Notes under the pieces: generated by a model
Seen by the model: only the letters and a program-made list of their open reading frames with translations
Told to the model about the DNA's origin: nothing
Database searches by the model: none
Shown here: positions 23,501-23,792 of the stretch, in pieces
Position numbering within the stretch: the stretch's first letter is position 1
Layout of the letters: each line of letters starts with the position of its first letter
Position numbers and translations under genes: made by a program
NCBI GenBank assembly: GCA_002771615.1
Contig: PCSD01000031.1
Coordinates: forward strand, 1 to 23,792
Origin: Candidatus Falkowbacteria bacterium CG23_combo_of_CG06-09_8_20_14_all_49_15
Lineage (GTDB): Bacteria; Patescibacteriota; Patescibacteriia; Patescibacteriales; UM-FILTER-48-10
Direction: 5' to 3'
DNA: 23,792 nucleotides

Positions 23501-23792
23501 GCCCGCTTGGTCATAGGCCCAGATATTAAAGACATAATCTTCGTCCGGATTCAAGCCGGTGATGGTGGTCGTGGCCGCGCCGAGAAAATTGATGTTGCCG
23601 AGCGCCGCGTCATCGCCGGAATTCCATTCTTCGTCTCCTTCGGTCACGCCGGACAAGCCGATTTTATAAAATATCTTATACTCGGAAAAATTGCTTTCCG
23701 TGCTGGTGGCGCCGAAATTAATGACGATAAAATCATTGCCATGAGCATTAAAAGTGAGGCTCCCGGGCGCGGTCGGCGCGTGGCCGTCCGCG
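14042..23792 (-). CDS. Giant secreted multidomain adhesin-like protein (N-terminus outside window)
   Basis: The frame is open to the right edge, so the gene is cut at its 5' end; 3249 residues are visible. Seven FN3-like repeats (consensus NFxEYKIFYKxG, VTExD, TTITGL, YxFNIWAYDxxGN) alternate with four copies of a second module with two Cys (about 140 residues), two copies of a third module (the first interrupted by DUF2341 and LamG, about 23205-22150), and two of a fourth. A carboxypeptidase-regulatory-like domain (17500-17200) leads into a long beta-helix-like stretch (17200-15130) with FYNLIFNGAG-type turns. The final 170 residues are the C-terminal module shared with the two smaller secreted proteins, ending GEYETGINYVVIPNF. 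LamG and FN3 suggest binding to glycans or other cells. No protease or hydrolase motif, transmembrane helix or LPxTG signal is seen. The in-frame TTG at 23656 is internal, since the FN3 repeat continues upstream of it. Confidence 0.88.
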   Translation of the reverse strand, partial: ADGHAPTAPGSLTFNAHGNDFIVINFGATSTESNFSEYKIFYKIGLSGVTEGDEEWNSGDDAALGNINFLGAATTTITGLNPDEDYVFNIWAYDQAGNKSSAIEELQASTNRPPLKPDSLAQNALGGESIANGAWTDQEIVYLSASSSEPEGEGLTYYYELLPAAGNFTASVSEPASACANGSEYYSCPNKIWSSADQTAWYDSRWAYRKKIVIDSRAVEDDLADFPILATTTDADLAAQARADAYDIIFTAGDGTTLLDFEREYWSAGNGELAVWIKNDLKQATDTVMYMYYGYADQDADLSTTTGVWDSNFKGVWHLDESPANGGTHYDSTINAANGTLVDADSDSDTAAAGQIDGADRFTGDATNDDYINISNFTGLNGSYQAMVSYWAKQDTNTVRDYSVWGNNNVLIEHGASYGSPQGAANIRVRWNLVTTTWGNTHIAPNVLDANIWHYWTFAYNNGTTTIYKDGAPIYTAKESGANTRINTTATAYQLACRSATGCFDGSLDEIRIEARDRGSAWVRTAFTNQFKQKTFARWQAAESAPMATSTVEIRALPDAPAGYKWQVLACDEVGACSAWSNFNDSAPNLRVDHTRPSRPGALAVSSVSSTGVVLDFGAPAVEENFLEYKIFYQAGNAGVSEGGTEFSSSSDANLGKQDYQSAATTSIDSLTAGTKYFFNIIAYDEAGNSVWADEISTTTPAASNPPISSFISAVPAMDGSGQVTFSVAVDDADNNDTVRLKLEYEAGGSCAFSAAADPTINEADNSTSATYGDPQVDNQTEYQIGSSTGWILTSPGENTVNFVWLSQADLDGLEGTYCLRLTANDGTQTQTAPATTTVYLDNLKPTAPGPLDFYAAGNDSITLSFTATSAETNFAEYKIFHKPGADSVSETDSAWASSSDPILGNINFGQPASTTITGLATGTQYVFNIWAYDQYGNRASSAAETAAHTNRRPGTPSALSQTKSGGAAAVANGAWLTSNTVSLAAAALDEDGIEIINLYFELLLQNDTLTTATTVPLNPCASTTSWGDCLSKVWTVQSLAGDYQLTPFAATSAPADLPETAGGLKWQVLACDDQGACSEWQVFDPATPNFKIDSIAPLAPADLTIDSYRAESITVAFNGTTTEDNFREYIIYYALGTENVAETDTPFASTSDLNLSNINFFGAATTTISGLGAGLDYVFNIWAYDQAGNKASATAMTASTNNFPNGAFFLSGQKADGSKTADLYFSASDPDGDDETRARLEYAGADCDFSSPSALALDMTDTNATSTYGDAKIENSNYYQAGNNSGWIITSSGANLVSVDWLVNNNLPNTEGDYCLRLIVYDGHDEQVLPATTTISVDTLNPTAPGDLELFSRAGETLTLSFGASTTESHFHKYRLFYKAGVAAVTESDSEQMDDDLDYQDYRGTATTTVINLSPNTQYSFKIFAYDHYGNKSSSGQTTFTTNSRPSGAFNPSLTAQKIDGTGAVEVSIQVYDTNGDPCRAKLEYAGADCDFSSPQDPTLDENSATITADYGQPAIADDYEYQIGTGTDLIVTASGANNVKFHWLSATDLAGQSGTYCLRLTVFDGADTPAAAATTTLLIDNLAPSAPGNLSAAAAAVSWVKLNFSATSSDDNFKEYKIFYKAGSGGVTENDSPFTAAQDGNLAEFDYGGAASTTITGLAQATPYYFNIWAYDDFGNRTAAALETATTTLVQPSATWRETEDAPLPTAGVYAVKNETLRLRFALANLGDIKTESVVYTLEYGQKSGTCEAIGDWTTVPADSGSTVFVMADSEYFNQHSSTTARLLNIESYPFAPGYMVKAGDHSTGYQILNNGYYTELEYALKIQPAAQAGGTYCFRVTQSGARVNNYGRYPEISVSPPPDAAFVASDQLTDGSDKVRIGFTVDHDGELPVRARVEYASDCSFAPPGDPSLDTENISATYGQPGIDNNSDYQIGTSANWIITQEGENEVYFNWLAGTDAPAEEGDYCWRLTANDGYDDQSAPATTSVSVDTKAPSAPGNLSVLEKTMNSVTLGFGATSSDGYFREYKIFYREGASGVTESDFPWASSSDASLGAFDYQGAASTTITGLIANKQYVFRIWAYDDYGHKTPSAGEVSAKLVPTISGVVYDAPGGSPVLSAPTVTIAVNGFTRETQSALAGNGRFTFSDIDPPESGTPIAVFLNNNLEKGAVYFRYGVSGSINDLDIYQNYIIVRHDDAGPITVADLDSYDGDNDPDIKATVSGESLVLAAGHSLYVWPGDIFLSGDNILSFTDIKIKGSFIASGTQAITVYGGWDGRGGVFAAASSTVEFAAGSGSYDIFTAGADFYNLIFNGAGASWNFADNVRVLATTTLNQGALQAGGDNNFETRSLVIANGASFEKATGTGLLIFEGDGQDGYFQDDNYPLMDLGNAQIGYSPAVTRLNSDFSATSLTVNSGDSFFTRGYEVGITNYIAVNGIYNATDDKEGDGTITTLGTDWTVAPSATFVAANSTTTFNGAGASLISTGGTDDSHDFYHLAFAKASLATSTLSGYELQVSGNLAIGANSILDVGGNNYDITALGGWQNSGQFIARQASTTFSAVGPGHIIQAGNSPFYNIIFDSAAGGWTIASHATSSNDWRITSASSLSVAAGQSVAVTGKYIISDSAPSATAWAAGSALRLGGSQDYTIGAKSQDPETYARLLVGPGLEITLWNSSSTLYDIDDSSVLYSIHHHNDAGQLFIWGQYEIGAGRTEYWSRLLDFDGTDISASPRPAVVRIADNSAVIVNGGTLRIIGATGASTTISRQGTGAYGLSVSAGELEANYYEISGLDQDGLELSGSPVIHSLDNGSFELTYDSGALISIASSVLAANPYATTTDCRFATSTDAASGINVALTGLPPAPWTFTNHYGGLAGDDFDSDPFDPRGYLVWDDSPDYTPRSQDWRWFHDEKSETPSDRNLTSTNTMPVIGPNNILKLRLTVKETGGLAGQNVKMRLEYSTYSDFSADVWPVGEIGSTTSAWNYGDGADNDNDPITTHLVFDADALATHNESGLSFSDYAHATGSAAEWEFTIHNHDGEAYTAENERVYYFRPRADYDLLGLPGEKAVVYNDSEIYPSVMVSTSSLTFVISGLPAGTATEGVVTDIASSPLTINYGSLPWGAAVNSAQRLVVTTNAEQGYRIFVKQRQDLTSQNGSSIYPISYPNSSPAAWNINPNVSGFGYHTGDETLTGVSPSRFAPDNTYARFDSVFDEIGYHPLPAQDDVFDMVYRLEITNMQASGEYETGINYVVIPNF
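15130..17200 (-). other. Beta-helix-like region of the giant protein
   Basis: About 690 residues of short, irregular repeats rich in Ala, Ser, Thr, Gly and Asn, with recurring units such as ADFYNLIFNGAGASWNF, SPFYNIIFDSAAGGWTI and DFYHLAFAKASLATSTL, each followed by LxVxxG and a short loop. This pattern suits a right-handed parallel beta-helix, as in filamentous adhesins. The fold is inferred from the repeat pattern. Confidence 0.6.
17816..21680 (-). repeat. Four two-cysteine modules alternating with FN3 repeats
   Basis: Approximate copies: 21262-21680, 19770-20180, 19042-19452 and 17816-18205. Each has a LEYAGxxCDFS segment, a TYG-NxxYQIG segment, a W(I/L)xT..GxNxVxFxWL segment and ends GxYCLRLTxxDGxxxxxxPATTT. 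The two conserved Cys suggest one disulfide per module. No named family was recognised; a cadherin- or PKD-like beta-sandwich is possible. Confidence 0.75.
22150..23205 (-). other. DUF2341-LamG pair inserted within another module
   Basis: DUF2341 begins at WYDSRWAYRKKIVI and includes ADAYDIIFTAGDGTTLLDFE and MYMYYGYADQDADLS. A concanavalin-like LamG domain follows (GVWHLDESPANGG, YINISNFTGLNGS, WHYWTFAYNNGTTTIYKDG, CFDGSLDEIRIEARDRG). The flanks CPNKIW and YKWQVLACDEVGACSAW are continuous in the second copy of the host module (20510-20940), showing insertion. Confidence 0.8.

Larger units (their letters stand above)
17490..23792 (-). repeat. Seven FN3-like repeats in the giant protein
   Basis: Approximate copies: 23455-23792 (cut by the edge), 21680-22015, 20940-21262, 20180-20510, 19452-19770, 18718-19042 and 17490-17816. 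The most conserved DNA is the block encoding FNIWAYDQ, reading TCATAGGCCCAGAT on the plus strand in copies 1, 3, 4, 6 and 7. The copies differ elsewhere, so duplication is not very recent. Confidence 0.85.

Noticed and set aside
23654..23656. TTG as the start codon of the giant protein
   Set aside because: The same frame continues to the window edge and encodes the first half of an FN3 repeat (TAPGSL to EYKIFYKIG), so this codon is internal.
14042..23792. Sortase or PEP-CTERM type anchoring of the large proteins
   Set aside because: No LPxTG or PEP motif, terminal hydrophobic helix or basic tail at any of the three shared C-termini.
1..23792. Recoded TGA (Gracilibacteria or mycoplasma type code)
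   Set aside because: TGA ends several genes exactly where paralogues or domain families end, for example TGA at 10769 aligned with TAA at 12251.

Overview
The window looks like a chromosome segment from a Patescibacteria (Candidate Phyla Radiation) bacterium. The reasons are the density of very large, Ser/Thr/Gly-rich secreted proteins, the small DUF916-like membrane proteins, a dockerin and a cohesin outside any cellulase context, and the compact single-strand layout. This assignment is inference; no marker gene is present. The genetic code appears standard. TGA ends several ORFs, and the two paralogues at 10769-11887 and 12251-13348 stop at the same aligned residue, one with TGA and one with TAA, which argues against the TGA-recoded lineages. 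All supported genes lie on the minus strand, so the order of transcription runs from high to low coordinates.

Layout from upstream (right) to downstream (left). 23792-14042: the 3' part of one giant secreted protein (at least 3249 residues, N-terminus outside the window). It is built from seven FN3-like repeats alternating with other beta-sandwich modules, a nested DUF2341-LamG pair, a long beta-helix-like stretch and a C-terminal module. 14041-13592: an AT-rich regulatory region with a strong promoter, an inverted repeat over its -35 box, 8-bp tandem repeats at the start site, a possible 30-codon leader ORF and a terminator-like hairpin. 13591-13382: a minimal MerR-type DNA-binding protein. 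13348-12251 and 11887-10769: two paralogous secreted proteins that share their C-terminal module with the giant protein. 10518-4469: a five-gene run under a good promoter, comprising three DUF916-like (WxL-interacting-protein-like) membrane proteins (one with an added LytR_C domain), a two-TM coiled-coil protein and a secreted protein ending in a two-repeat dockerin. 4348-2093: an Hsp20 small heat-shock protein followed by a membrane-anchored cohesin protein, with its own promoter and terminator. 1937-58: a PIG-L family deacetylase and a GT4 glycosyltransferase, again with promoter and terminator.

My reading is that this is a cell-surface assembly locus. In Firmicutes, WxL loci pair DUF916-type membrane proteins with small and very large surface proteins carrying a common C-terminal WxL domain. 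Here DUF916-like proteins sit beside two small proteins and one giant protein that share a C-terminal module ending in a strand resembling the distal WxL motif (LTYxCTP where WxL has LTWxL). Next to it is a potential cohesin/dockerin plug-and-socket pair. The sugar-modifying genes could decorate surface polymers. The domain families are visible in sequence; the joint system is inference.

No rRNA, tRNA, CRISPR array, transposase or insertion sequence was seen.
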